Below, piece after piece: positions 1-10,000 of a stretch of DNA of 54,771 bases. Source of the stretch: JAWXUC01 sp044432975 (GTDB lineage Bacteria; Pseudomonadota; Alphaproteobacteria; RF32; CAG-239); contig JAWXUC010000010.1 in NCBI GenBank assembly GCA_044432975.1, forward strand, positions 1 to 54,771, written 5' to 3'. The position numbers and the translations under genes were made by a program. Each line of letters opens with the position of its first letter. Position 1 is the stretch's first letter. The notes beneath the pieces were generated by a model, which searched no databases, was not told where the DNA came from, and worked only from the letters and a program-made list of their open reading frames with translations.

Positions 1-2
1 AA

Positions 3-164
3 CACCCATTACATATTGGTCTTAATCGCAAATTTGGTGCAAAAGATCAACTTTTACAAGGAAATCATCGCATTTCTGTATGTAATGAACTTGGCATTGA
101 TGAAGTTTCAATAACCTTTGCCGCATATCCCAAAGTATTTAACATAAGAGGTAAAAATGACTAA
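3..164 (+). CDS. C-terminal end of an unidentified protein, cut by the window edge
   Basis: An open frame runs from the first bases to a TAA at 162-164 and encodes 53 residues, ending in FNIRGKND. It overlaps the start of the next gene by 8 bases, the same tight coupling seen through the rest of this operon, which supports it being real. The upstream part lies outside the window. The visible tail has no motif I recognise. From position it should be another surface-polysaccharide enzyme, but this is only inference. Confidence 0.6.
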   Translation, partial: HPLHIGLNRKFGAKDQLLQGNHRISVCNELGIDEVSITFAAYPKVFNIRGKND

Positions 165-2010
165 AGTATCTGTAATAATTCCTGTATACAATGTTGAAGA
201 TTATTTAAGCATGTGTATTGAGTCTGTGCTAAAGCAGACAATCAAAGACATTGAAATAATATGTATCAATGATGGAAGTACTGATAGTTCGGCTAAAATT
301 TTAGAAGATTATGCCACTAAAGACACTCGCATAAAAGTTATAACTCAAGAAAATAAAGGCCAAGCAGCAGCAAGAAATAAGGGATTAGACACAGCAACAG
401 GCGATTATATTATGTTTTTAGATTCTGATGATGCTTTATCACCTGTCGCACTTGAGACTTTTTATAATATTGCTCAACAAACCAAGTTAGAAATCATTAT
501 TTGTGATAAATATACTTCCGATAAAGGCAAACTGGCTAAGGAATTACATACTGATTATAAGCTATTCAACAATCCTGTAAAAGATATGCTAACTATGAGT
601 ATGGGAAATTCTTCCGCTTGCAATAAGTTATACAAAGCAAACTTGCTAGAAAACAAGAGATTTATTGAAGGTATATATTTTGAAGACTGGCCTTTTATAA
701 CTATGCTTTTTGGCGAAATACAAAGTTATGCTTTGGTTGAAAGTGTTTTATATTATTATAATCAAGACAATGTTTCAACAATGAGAAGCTCATTTTCTGC
801 TAAGAAAATAAATGATTATGTTGTCGGCATCAACCATGTCTATAACTATTATAAAAATAGTATAAATATTAAATATGCCAAGCAACGCATATTAAAAGCA
901 ATTAAAATGTGTGTGAACCAAGCTTATAAAGATAAAAAACAAAGAAAAATCTTAGCACCAACACTAATCGCAGAATTAAAGTCACTTGCCAAAGATAAAA
1001 TTCTTGCATGGCACAAATTGCCATTTAAGGTTTTGGTTAGAATCTTAAAAATGTTTATATTTAATAAACAAGAAATTAAACTTCAAAAAATATTTATACA
1101 AATAATTTGTTTATTTTTACCATCTAAGAAACTAAAAAAATATGTCCGAACCTTTTTTCAAAGTGGTGGTTTTTCTTTATTCTTTCCAACAAAGCAAAAA
1201 CATTTATTTTATTACAAAGAAGGTCATAATTTTGGCGATATATTAAATCAAGACTTAATGCGCTTTTTTAATCAACCCTTTTCTTTTGCAGATTCTGCTT
1301 TTTCTCAAATGGTTTGTATTGGCTCTTTGCTACAAGTATACTTAAAAGATAAAAATAAAATCACCTCAAAAAAAGCTGTGCAAGTGTTTGGCTCTGGTTT
1401 TATTAAACCCCGTAATCAAATATCTGAATCTTTTTGCCGTCCAATGAAATTTTATGCTTTGCGTGGGAAATTATCTAAAAAAAGATGTGAGCAGATAACA
1501 GGTGAAAATCTTTCTAATCTACCATTAGGAGACCCGGGTCTTTTAATTAGCAAAATATTCCATGATATCAAACCCAATCCCATAATAGATGTTGGTATTG
1601 TTTGTCATTTAGTAGATAAAAATTCTGATCTTCTTTCTTCTATTCAATTCAAAAATTTAACTTACAAATTCTTGGATATTAGTCAAAATCCAAAAGATTT
1701 CATCAATAGCTTGGTAGAATGCAAGTTTATTCTATCTTCAGCAATGCATGGACTTATTTGCGCAGATTCCTTTGGGATTCCTAATAAACATATTGTTTTA
1801 AGCGACAAAGTTATTGGTGGCGAGTACAAGTTTAAGGATTATTATTCTGTATTTGAAGATTTCCAATATTCTCCAATTTATTTGCAAAACAATATAATCT
1901 GCGATGATGATATTGAAAAATTCAAGAGCGAGTACACAATTACACAAGAGCAAGTCAATAAGATTTGTTACCAATTAATCAAAGCGTTTCCCAAAAAGGA
2001 GGAAAAATGA
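157..2010 (+). CDS. Two-domain glycosyltransferase: GT2 catalytic domain fused to a polysaccharide pyruvyl transferase-like domain
   Basis: Residues 4 to about 230 form a family 2 glycosyltransferase of the GT-A fold, with NDGSTD at 38-43 and the metal-binding DSDD at 89-92, so it should move a sugar from a nucleotide donor onto a cytoplasmic lipid-linked acceptor. A basic linker (about 230-340) follows. Residues about 350-590 look like a polysaccharide pyruvyl transferase domain (HNFGDILN near the start, GSGF, FYALRG, LGDPGLL, SSAMHGLICADSFGIP), a family that adds pyruvate ketals to exopolysaccharide sugars. At 617 residues it is about twice a single-domain GT2. Its TGA stop overlaps the next ATG. 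The GT2 assignment is firm; pyruvylation is likely by family resemblance only. Confidence 0.85.
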   Translation: MTKVSVIIPVYNVEDYLSMCIESVLKQTIKDIEIICINDGSTDSSAKILEDYATKDTRIKVITQENKGQAAARNKGLDTATGDYIMFLDSDDALSPVALETFYNIAQQTKLEIIICDKYTSDKGKLAKELHTDYKLFNNPVKDMLTMSMGNSSACNKLYKANLLENKRFIEGIYFEDWPFITMLFGEIQSYALVESVLYYYNQDNVSTMRSSFSAKKINDYVVGINHVYNYYKNSINIKYAKQRILKAIKMCVNQAYKDKKQRKILAPTLIAELKSLAKDKILAWHKLPFKVLVRILKMFIFNKQEIKLQKIFIQIICLFLPSKKLKKYVRTFFQSGGFSLFFPTKQKHLFYYKEGHNFGDILNQDLMRFFNQPFSFADSAFSQMVCIGSLLQVYLKDKNKITSKKAVQVFGSGFIKPRNQISESFCRPMKFYALRGKLSKKRCEQITGENLSNLPLGDPGLLISKIFHDIKPNPIIDVGIVCHLVDKNSDLLSSIQFKNLTYKFLDISQNPKDFINSLVECKFILSSAMHGLICADSFGIPNKHIVLSDKVIGGEYKFKDYYSVFEDFQYSPIYLQNNIICDDDIEKFKSEYTITQEQVNKICYQLIKAFPKKEEK

Positions 2011-2816
2011 CAAAATGTATTTATAGTTTCTGGGAGCCTAAAGATAAATTACCCGGTTATATTAAATTATGTATTAAAACATGGGAAAAGTTTTTGCCAG
2101 ATTACAAGATTATTATTTGTGATTATAATAATTTAAATCAATACTTAGACGAATACACAATTAAAAAGATTTTATGTAAAAAAATGACTCTTGTAATGCA
2201 ATCAGATGCTATTCGCGCTGCTTTGCTTTGTAAGCACGGTGGCATTTGGATAGATACTGATACTATTATCACCTCCCCCAACTTTTTTAATGAAATCAAA
2301 AAGGCAAAATGCTGTATGATTGGTCGTAAAAAAGAAAATGTAATGTATGGAGCATTTATATATACGCAACAACCTTATACTATTTTTATGGAAAAATGGT
2401 ATAATGCGGTGGTTGACAAAGTAAAAATATATCGTTTTTATCGACAATTTAAGTGGATATTTAGAAAGAAACATAAGCAAACCAAAAATTGGGATTATTG
2501 CTTAAACTCAATAATAGATCCACTTTCTACTCAAATATCAGAGCCTGATTTTTTGTGCATTGATCAAGATGAGATAAATGCATTGCCAGAGTTTCTATCC
2601 CCAATGCAACAAGAAGGACTTTCTCGCCTTGAGGTTTATGAACAATTTTATTTCCAAAAAGGCAAAGCCAATAAAGTGCTTGATGATAATAAAGGCATTA
2701 TTTTGCTTCACAATTCATGGACACCCCAAAAATATCAACAAATGAGTAAAGAAGAGTTTTTAAATCAAGATATTTTGCTGTCAAACATTTTAAATAACTT
2801 ACTGGAGGATAAATGA
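2007..2816 (+). CDS. Glycosyltransferase with DXD motif, capsular polysaccharide synthesis type
   Basis: This 269-residue protein fits the Gly_transf_sug/Caps_synth group of GT-A enzymes: it begins CIYSFW, has SDAIR at 66-70, GGIWIDTDT around 78-86 with the metal-binding DTD at 83-85, and ends near LLHNSW. These enzymes transfer a sugar from a nucleotide donor in the cytoplasm during capsule or O-antigen assembly. I chose the ATG at 2007 because a strong AAGGAGG sits at 1996-2002 and the ATGA overlap with the upstream stop matches the neighbouring genes; an upstream ATG at 1965 lies deep inside the previous gene. The sugar and linkage cannot be told from sequence. Confidence 0.83.
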   Translation: MTKCIYSFWEPKDKLPGYIKLCIKTWEKFLPDYKIIICDYNNLNQYLDEYTIKKILCKKMTLVMQSDAIRAALLCKHGGIWIDTDTIITSPNFFNEIKKAKCCMIGRKKENVMYGAFIYTQQPYTIFMEKWYNAVVDKVKIYRFYRQFKWIFRKKHKQTKNWDYCLNSIIDPLSTQISEPDFLCIDQDEINALPEFLSPMQQEGLSRLEVYEQFYFQKGKANKVLDDNKGIILLHNSWTPQKYQQMSKEEFLNQDILLSNILNNLLEDK

Positions 2817-3673
2817 TAGATATTTTTGCAAAAGTACTTTGCCTTCCTATTTTTCCTAAACAAAAGCGCAAAAAAATACGATCCAAACTAATCAAGTGCC
2901 TAACAGATAAAATGGTTGATGCTGGCAAAATTTATTATTTAAATGATTCTTTGCATGAAGAGTTTGCACAACGCAATAAGTTAATTAATAAAGAAAGTCG
3001 CATTTTAATTATTGCACCACATCCAGATGATGAAGTTATTGGTTGTGGTGGTTTGATGGCTAAATATGCCTCAATCTGTGATTGTCTTTGTATCAATAGT
3101 TCTGGTTTTAAAAGAAAAGAAGATACCGCTTCTTTTGAAGAAATTGCTGATGAGCGAATTGAAGAATTTTATAATGTTATGGATAGTTTGGGAATTAAAA
3201 ATAGATGGATTTTTAAGATTTTTGGACCACCACCTCACTTTGATAAAATGATGGCAAAAGAAGATGAATATTTATCTGTAATTAATTTTAGTAAATATAC
3301 ACATATTTTTGTTCCTGATCGTTTTGACGGACATCGTGAACATCAATTTTTAACAAAAAGCTTTATTCCAAAACTTATTCAAAAGCAAGGTTATAACAAT
3401 AAAACACTTGTTTGTTTTTATAATGTTTGGGGAACGATTACTTGCCCTAATTATTTTGAAGATATATCTGCAATTCAAGAACAAAAACATAAAAGTATTC
3501 TGTTATATAAAAGCCGTATGAACGTAGAAGATAATTATGCTAAACGTATTGCTGGATTGAATTATTTTTATGGTCTTTTTATTGGGACTAAATATGCAGA
3601 AGCTTACCGTGTTGAGACAATAGAAGAATATTTATCGTACGAAGATAATAAAAATTGGGCGAGATATAAATGA
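2813..3673 (+). CDS. PIG-L family deacetylase
   Basis: The protein of 286 residues carries the LmbE/PIG-L signature APHPDDE at 68-74, where H70, D72 and D73 belong to the zinc-binding and catalytic set, followed by GCGG; a later HREHQ should supply another zinc ligand. The family removes acetyl groups from N-acetylated sugars (GlcNAc-PI, GlcNAc-inositol, or sugars of surface glycans). In this operon it probably deacetylates a hexosamine of the polysaccharide, producing a free amine that the next gene product could acylate; this coupling is inference. The first 60 residues are a basic extension not typical of the catalytic core. ATGA overlaps join it to both neighbours, with GGAGG upstream of the start. 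Confidence 0.87.
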   Translation: MIDIFAKVLCLPIFPKQKRKKIRSKLIKCLTDKMVDAGKIYYLNDSLHEEFAQRNKLINKESRILIIAPHPDDEVIGCGGLMAKYASICDCLCINSSGFKRKEDTASFEEIADERIEEFYNVMDSLGIKNRWIFKIFGPPPHFDKMMAKEDEYLSVINFSKYTHIFVPDRFDGHREHQFLTKSFIPKLIQKQGYNNKTLVCFYNVWGTITCPNYFEDISAIQEQKHKSILLYKSRMNVEDNYAKRIAGLNYFYGLFIGTKYAEAYRVETIEEYLSYEDNKNWARYK

Positions 3674-4650
3674 TAAAACAAATTTTAAAAAATAAAGATT
3701 ATATTTTAAGAGAAAAGATAAATCCCAATATTATTCATAATCGTTTTGATATTTTGTACCAAGATTATGACTTGTACGAAATAGATGGATATTTTATTCC
3801 TGTAAAAATTAATAATAATTATGCTTATTTAGGGTTATATCTGACAAAGATAGATGCAAAAACTCTAGATAATTTTTATCAATTTTTATTTACAAAACAT
3901 TGTAAATTAGAATATTTAGAAGTCAAACACTCTTATACTTCCATAGAATTTGCTGATCCATACCCTTATTGGCATATAAATCTACCCAATACGAAAGAAG
4001 AGTTTGATAAACAGCTTCATTCAAAAGTAAGATATAACACTAAGTGGTATCCTAAAAAAATCAATCAAAACGTAGGTAGCTTTCAAATTGTTAAACATTC
4101 TTTTGAGGGCTTAACAAAAGAAATGATCTCTTTATTTCTATTATGGAAAAAAGAAAACTATAATTTTAATTACACAAATGACCCAATAGAATATATTACA
4201 GAAAAAGGCATTACTTCTGGATATACTCTCGAAATAGACGCAAAAATACAAGCTGTAGGATTTATTTGCGAAACAGATGATAATGTTTATTTTGAAAATT
4301 TTTCATATAATCCAATTTATGAAAAATATAGTCTAGGGATGGTGCTTTATTACTCAATTATAATGGATTTGATTAAGATTAACAAAAAAACATTTTATTT
4401 ATCAGGAGGCTGCTTGGATTATAAACGCCGCTATAATGGTATTCAAACAACCACCTATTCTGGAAAGATATATCGTTGTCCTGAAGAAATAAAGCGTGCT
4501 TTTTTAATGGCAGATAAAATCAAACGATATATGCTGCCAAAATTTATAAAGAAAAAGTTAGTAAAAATATGGGCAAAAAACAATTTGCCACCTTATTGCC
4601 ACCCAGCATTTAGTGCTTATTATAAAGAAACCAAAGGTATTAAATCATGA
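3670..4650 (+). CDS. GNAT/FemAB-like acyltransferase
   Basis: A 326-residue protein with the layout of the Acetyltransf_6/CelD-FemAB branch of GNAT enzymes: a substrate-binding N-terminal half, then a C-terminal GNAT fold (about 170-290) with YTLEIDAKIQAVGFIC, FENFSYNP, a GMVLYYSIIMDLIK helix and LSGGCLDYKRRYNG. Such enzymes transfer acyl groups or aminoacyl residues to amino sugars or peptidoglycan. It follows directly after the deacetylase gene by an ATGA overlap, so acylating the amine that enzyme frees is a natural hypothesis. No signal peptide or membrane segment is seen, so it should act in the cytoplasm. The acyl donor and acceptor are not evident from sequence. Confidence 0.72.
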   Translation: MIKQILKNKDYILREKINPNIIHNRFDILYQDYDLYEIDGYFIPVKINNNYAYLGLYLTKIDAKTLDNFYQFLFTKHCKLEYLEVKHSYTSIEFADPYPYWHINLPNTKEEFDKQLHSKVRYNTKWYPKKINQNVGSFQIVKHSFEGLTKEMISLFLLWKKENYNFNYTNDPIEYITEKGITSGYTLEIDAKIQAVGFICETDDNVYFENFSYNPIYEKYSLGMVLYYSIIMDLIKINKKTFYLSGGCLDYKRRYNGIQTTTYSGKIYRCPEEIKRAFLMADKIKRYMLPKFIKKKLVKIWAKNNLPPYCHPAFSAYYKETKGIKS

Positions 4651-5882
4651 TATACATAAACTTCCCCAAAATTGAAGAACTTGAAAATACAGCTAGACTT
4701 TCATCTGTAATATCTATAGATGGACAAGAGCAAAGCATTTGGTTCGAAGTTGATAAAAAAAACAAGAAATATCTAGAAGATAGGGTTATTGATGCCTTTA
4801 TAGTTGGTATGCTACCTTTTGCAATGAGAAATAAACATAACATTCACAGTGATGCTTATATTAGTGAAGAACTATTATTTAATTTGGACACATATTTATT
4901 TCCTGTTTTTTCTACAGAGTGTGTAAACTCCTATCTAGCTCAAATCAAAGCTCCAACTTTAAGCTATCAAAACAATGCAAAAGGAGTTGGCACAGGAGTA
5001 TCTGGAGGCGTTGATTCAAGTGACGTTATTGTCGAGGCAATAAAACAAGGAAAAAAATATCCAAGTACGAACTTGACACATTTAATGTACTTTATGCATG
5101 ATAACAAAGAAATTGTTCCCGGAGAAGGAGAAACTCCAAAATTTCGCCAAGAACAAGCAGACAAAGAATATAATATCGTGCACAATATAGCACAGGAATT
5201 AAAATTGCCTATTATTACAATTTCGAGTAATATTTACAATATCTCTGGAGTAAGTGAGGTCTTGGCACACACATATCATGGCAATGCCAATGTTTTTGCA
5301 CTTGCAAAGCTTTTTAAGACATATTTTTATGCCAGTGCCCATCATCTGAATGTTTTTAACATAAAAAAAGGATTTTATAACGATTCAGAGTATGCAAATT
5401 TATTCATCTTGCAAATGCTTTCCACTTCAAATCTAAGATTTTATTTTGGAGGAATTTCTAGATCAAGGCTAGAAAAAACAAAAATCATATCTAAAGAAAA
5501 ATGGGTGCAAAAATATATGAATGTATGTTTCCCAGCAAAAAATACTTCTTGCGGTGTTAACTGCAGAATAGGCAAATGTATGCGTACAATGTGGGATTTA
5601 GAAGTACTCGGAAAACTAAATAATTTTAATTCTATTTTTGATATAGATGAATTTAGAAAAAATAAAAGAAAATCTATTTTTTGGCTTTATCGCAAAAAAG
5701 CAAAGAAAGATCTATTTTCTTTAGAAGCGTGGGAAAAAGCCCGACAACAAAATATCATATCTAATTTGGATATACTAATTGCGGGCTATACACTCATCTT
5801 TAAAAAAGCACTACGCCTTGTTTCCCGAATAATACCTATAAAAAAACTGAGAAGGGCTATAAGAGCTTATAGTAAAAATTAA
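4647..5882 (+). CDS. PP-loop ATP pyrophosphatase in a polysaccharide operon
   Basis: A clear N-type ATP pyrophosphatase loop, SGGVDSS at 119-125, marks this 411-residue protein as a member of the adenine nucleotide alpha-hydrolase superfamily (asparagine synthetase, QueC, ThiI, WbpG and relatives), which adenylates a substrate before amidation or sulfur transfer. A cysteine-rich patch (NTSCGVNCRIGKC, about 297-309) lies in the second half, possibly a metal or sulfur site. Nearby YFMHDN and the downstream fold are conserved-looking but do not identify the substrate. By analogy with WbpG-type enzymes of polysaccharide loci it could amidate or otherwise modify a sugar. It is coupled to the GNAT gene by ATGA and followed 17 bases later by an epimerase gene. 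Confidence 0.7.
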   Translation: MIYINFPKIEELENTARLSSVISIDGQEQSIWFEVDKKNKKYLEDRVIDAFIVGMLPFAMRNKHNIHSDAYISEELLFNLDTYLFPVFSTECVNSYLAQIKAPTLSYQNNAKGVGTGVSGGVDSSDVIVEAIKQGKKYPSTNLTHLMYFMHDNKEIVPGEGETPKFRQEQADKEYNIVHNIAQELKLPIITISSNIYNISGVSEVLAHTYHGNANVFALAKLFKTYFYASAHHLNVFNIKKGFYNDSEYANLFILQMLSTSNLRFYFGGISRSRLEKTKIISKEKWVQKYMNVCFPAKNTSCGVNCRIGKCMRTMWDLEVLGKLNNFNSIFDIDEFRKNKRKSIFWLYRKKAKKDLFSLEAWEKARQQNIISNLDILIAGYTLIFKKALRLVSRIIPIKKLRRAIRAYSKN

Positions 5883-5899
5883 ATAGAAGGACTAATAAA

Positions 5900-6790
5900 A
5901 TGCAAACAGTATTAGTAACAGGCGGAGCGGGATTTATTGGCTCGCATAGTGTAGATAAATTAATTGCAAATAGCTTTGAGGTTGTGGTTGTTGATCGAGC
6001 TGCACCAACCTACCCCAACACAAAAGCGACATATTATCAATGCGATATGAATGACAGCGAATGTGAAAATATATTTCAAAATCATCAAATTGATTTTGTG
6101 CTTCATCTAGGCGCTCAAGCCGCTGTAGCTGTATCTAATGAAGACCCAATGCGAGATATGAAAGATAATATCCAAGCATCGCTAAATATATTTTTGTTAT
6201 GCAAAAAATATAATATCAAAAAGGTAGTTGTGTCATCTTCGGCAGCACTTTATGCTTCGCCAGAATATCTGCCAATTGATGAAAAGCATCCTATTTCATT
6301 TCTTTCGCCTTATGCTGTGTCCAAGCATACAATGGAAGAATACCTTAAAGTACTGGGACTTAATTATATTATTTTTCGTTATGCGAATGTTTATGGACCA
6401 AGGCAAGATCCTTATGGCGAAGCTGGCGTAATTGCAATTTTTATTGATAAGATTAATAATAATCAAGATATTCAGATCCATGATGATGGTGAGCAAACCA
6501 GAGATTTTATCTATGTTGAAGATGTTGCCAATGCCAATGTAGCAGCAATCTTAAGCAAGATGAAAAACCAAACGATCAATGTGTCCACCAACCAAAAGAC
6601 AAGCATAAATCAATTATTTAATACATTAAAAGAGATATCTAATTATAATAAAAGTCCAACTTACACTCCTAGGCGAGAAGGAGATATCAAACATAGTTAT
6701 TTGGATAATCAAAAACTGCAACAGCTTCTTAATATTATTCCCAAAACCAATCTAACAAACGGCCTACAAAATACAATTAAAGGTATATAA
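5900..6790 (+). CDS. NAD-dependent sugar epimerase/dehydratase (extended SDR)
   Basis: The 296-residue protein begins with the Rossmann dinucleotide motif TGGAGFIG at 7-14 and carries the extended-SDR active site, SSS at 112-114 with YAVSK at 138-142, then RYANVYGPRQDP. These features place it with UDP-glucose 4-epimerase-like enzymes acting on nucleotide sugars in the cytoplasm. It is the last gene of the operon, with a GAAGG-type ribosome site just upstream. At 296 residues it is somewhat shorter than GalE (about 330), so the exact reaction (4-epimerase, dehydratase or reductase) cannot be fixed. It probably makes a nucleotide-sugar precursor used by the glycosyltransferases upstream. Confidence 0.85.
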   Translation: MQTVLVTGGAGFIGSHSVDKLIANSFEVVVVDRAAPTYPNTKATYYQCDMNDSECENIFQNHQIDFVLHLGAQAAVAVSNEDPMRDMKDNIQASLNIFLLCKKYNIKKVVVSSSAALYASPEYLPIDEKHPISFLSPYAVSKHTMEEYLKVLGLNYIIFRYANVYGPRQDPYGEAGVIAIFIDKINNNQDIQIHDDGEQTRDFIYVEDVANANVAAILSKMKNQTINVSTNQKTSINQLFNTLKEISNYNKSPTYTPRREGDIKHSYLDNQKLQQLLNIIPKTNLTNGLQNTIKGI

Positions 6791-6834
6791 AATTTTGCCA
6801 AAAGCTATTTTTAGGTATTAAATGCATTAGAAAA

Positions 6835-6863
6835 TTGACATTTAAAGAAATTTGTTATATACA
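6835..6863 (+). promoter_or_regulatory. Putative sigma-70 promoter for the KAP/ApeA-like operon
   Basis: TTGACA at 6835-6840 matches the -35 consensus, and TATACA at 6858-6863 is an acceptable -10 after a 17-base spacer. It lies in the 214-base gap after the polysaccharide operon and about 140 bases before the KAP gene, so the defence-like genes can be transcribed independently. No terminator hairpin for the preceding operon is obvious in this gap. Confidence 0.5.
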
Positions 6864-7004
6864 TGCATTCTAACTCTGAGCAATCAAAAAAATAATTATA
6901 GGATAAATATTTTTGTAAATTGTATCACCAATAAATAGAAATAGCTCTACACAATTGTTCTGAGATAAGCAATATAATATATAAGCGAATAAAGGAGAAA
7001 AGGG

Positions 7005-10000
7005 GTGAGACAAAATAAAAGTGCTAAAATAAAATACTTAAGAGATGAACCTATTAGTAAAGTAGACTCACCAATTACGAAAGCTATTTCTAATGAGGTA
7101 ATTAATTCTAACGAAGGAAAAATAATTGGTCTTTTAGGAGGTTGGGGAACGGGAAAGTCTTCAATAATAAAAGGAATAAAAGATACTATATGCAAAAATA
7201 ACTGCACTTTTCTAGAGTATGATGCATGGGAAAATGAAAATTATCCATTTAAGCTCGGATTCTTAAAGTTTCTTTTTAAGGAATTAAATGCAAAAAACAT
7301 TGATGTTTCTGATGAAAGTAAAGCATTAAAAGATTTGCAGACTGTTAAAGAAGTTCAAAATGAACAAAAATTCTCCTTAATAAATTTACCCAACCTTTTA
7401 ATAATTATATCTTTATTATTCTTTCCATTTATGCTGAGCAAAATAGAAAAAGGGGATGTACAGAACTTTATATCTTTCAATGAAATATTAAACCTGTGTG
7501 GCTTTTCTATATATTCTTCACTTATTTACTTCTTTATTACTTCTAATTTATTAGTGCTCATAAATTTCTTAATAAAAAAAGATAGAAAATGTAGCATTGC
7601 CTGGAGATCTATCTTATCAAATACTCTTTTATCAATAATTGTAGGGAGATTCTTTAATAACATAACACCAATTAATTATTTATATACCCCTTTATTTATA
7701 TGGCTGATTTTTAATTTCAAAGAATTAGTCCTTAAATTTTTTAGCGATTCAAAAGAATTTTATATATTGTATGGAGCAACCCCTCATACAGAGTCTATTA
7801 TAACTGTGAATAAATCTCCGGAACCAAGTTTTATAGATTTTAAGCAAATATATGAAAAAACTATTAATAAATTTAAAGATAAACCTATAGTTATTATCAT
7901 TGATAATATAGATAGAATAAATATTCTTGAAGCTAAAAATATTTGGGCCGCAATAAATGGAATGCTGCTAAAAGATAAAAAGGTATTTTTAATAATTCCC
8001 ATGGACGAAGAGCAGATTGCTCAAATATATAAAGATGCAGAGAAAACAAATGATAATGAAACAGCGTCCTTTATTCAAAAAACATTTGATATCACATTTA
8101 AAATCCCCCCTCAAATATTAACAGATTTAGAATTTTTAATTAAAGAGAAGTTATCTGAAAGCTTAAATATTACAGACATTGTATTAATAAAGAAAATTAT
8201 AAATGTTTTCATGACCCGTGATTATCAAAATCAAAATTTCAAGAAATCTTCTTATTCAGGACTTGCAACACCTAGAAAAATAATAAAATTGCTAAATGAG
8301 GTTGTATCATTAAAATTAACATCTGCACAAAATAACTTAACAAATATTAATGATTTAACATTATTTATATTTTGTTTGCACTTTAACAATATAAAAGACA
8401 AGCTTGAAAATAATATGTTTTCTAAAATATTACCAGATACAAGCAATGTTTTTGATGAAATTGAAACACTAGATTTAGCATCGTTATATTATTTAGTAGA
8501 TAATAGCAAGGCTCTTAGAATTGTAAAAGAAGAGTATATTTATAATATTATACAAGAAAAAAAACAATTATCAAAAGAAGATACTCAGTCAATATGGATA
8601 TGGGACACTCTTTTTGATATTTCATTAAAGTCTGACTATTTACCATTTTCAACTTTAATTAATTTTTTAGCTATTCTACAAAGAACCAATGATATAAACC
8701 CTAGTAATAATTATAATGAAATTAGCAATAAGTTAATTAGCGCTATTACAAAACTAAGTAACATCGATGATATAATTGAAAACTCATACAAAATTATAGA
8801 TAAATCTATTAACGATTTAAATGCTAATGATCAAATCATACAAAATATGTTAAAACTTATTTACTTAAAAGACACCTTTGAAAATGATGCAATCAAGAAT
8901 TCTTCGAATGAATGGTTAAACTTATCAAATGTTCTTTTAGCCAAACTGGATATTACTAAAGAAGAAAAATATGAACTGCTTAAAACTAAAATGCCGAATG
9001 ATTTCTATCAAGAGCTCATACCAATAATTCCTGAAGATAAATTTGATTTATATGATACCATGATATTAGAACCAGAAGAGATATCACAGATTGACATGAC
9101 ATTTGAACATTCTAAATTTATTTTACTGAATAAAACAGAATCTGCTTCATATAAGGATGGAATTAATATTATTATTGCAAAACTTCAAGTAGGTTTTTCA
9201 TCAGATAATCTTGAACTAATGGAGTTGTTCTTAAGTTTAGATATTAATAATATAAATGAAATAGAGGATCTAACAACAAGTCTTGTAAGTTATGTTAAAT
9301 CAAACTCTAATCTGAAAAACAAAGAGCTTGCTAAATTGTGGGCTATATACATAACTCAACATAATAAGCTAAAAACCAATATAAACACTACATATAAGAC
9401 GCAAATAGACTCATTTGCTAACAATACCGATGATGTTTTTATTAAAGAGTTTCTTGAAACCTTCTTAAAACTTAATAATTATGATTTAAATAGTATAACA
9501 AATATAGAGCAAAGCAAGATAAAGATTAATGCAATTTTGGATTATATTGGTAATAATCTTGCTTCTATATATATAAACAATACCAATTTATCATTATTTG
9601 CCAATAATTATGCTAACTCAATATGGCAACAAAATAATAATGAAATTATTAAATTTTTATTAGAAAATCAAAATTTAATAAAACAAATATGTGAAATAGA
9701 AATTTCTGAAAATAATCAGGAATTCATATACAAATTAATACAAGAAGAGTGTGGCAATGCTTTAAACAAAAGCTTTAGAAATTTTATCAATACTATTGAA
9801 GATGATACACTACTTAATAATATCCAAGAACAATCATTTCTATTTCTAAACTCTATATTGCTTGGTATCAGCAAAAAGAACATCTATGAGAAGGGAATAG
9901 AATACCTGATTCTTAACAAGATTAATGATTTTATTAAATTTATAAAAGACAACCAGCTAGAAGTTAAGATAAAAACAATTCAAAACAACACACGATTTAT

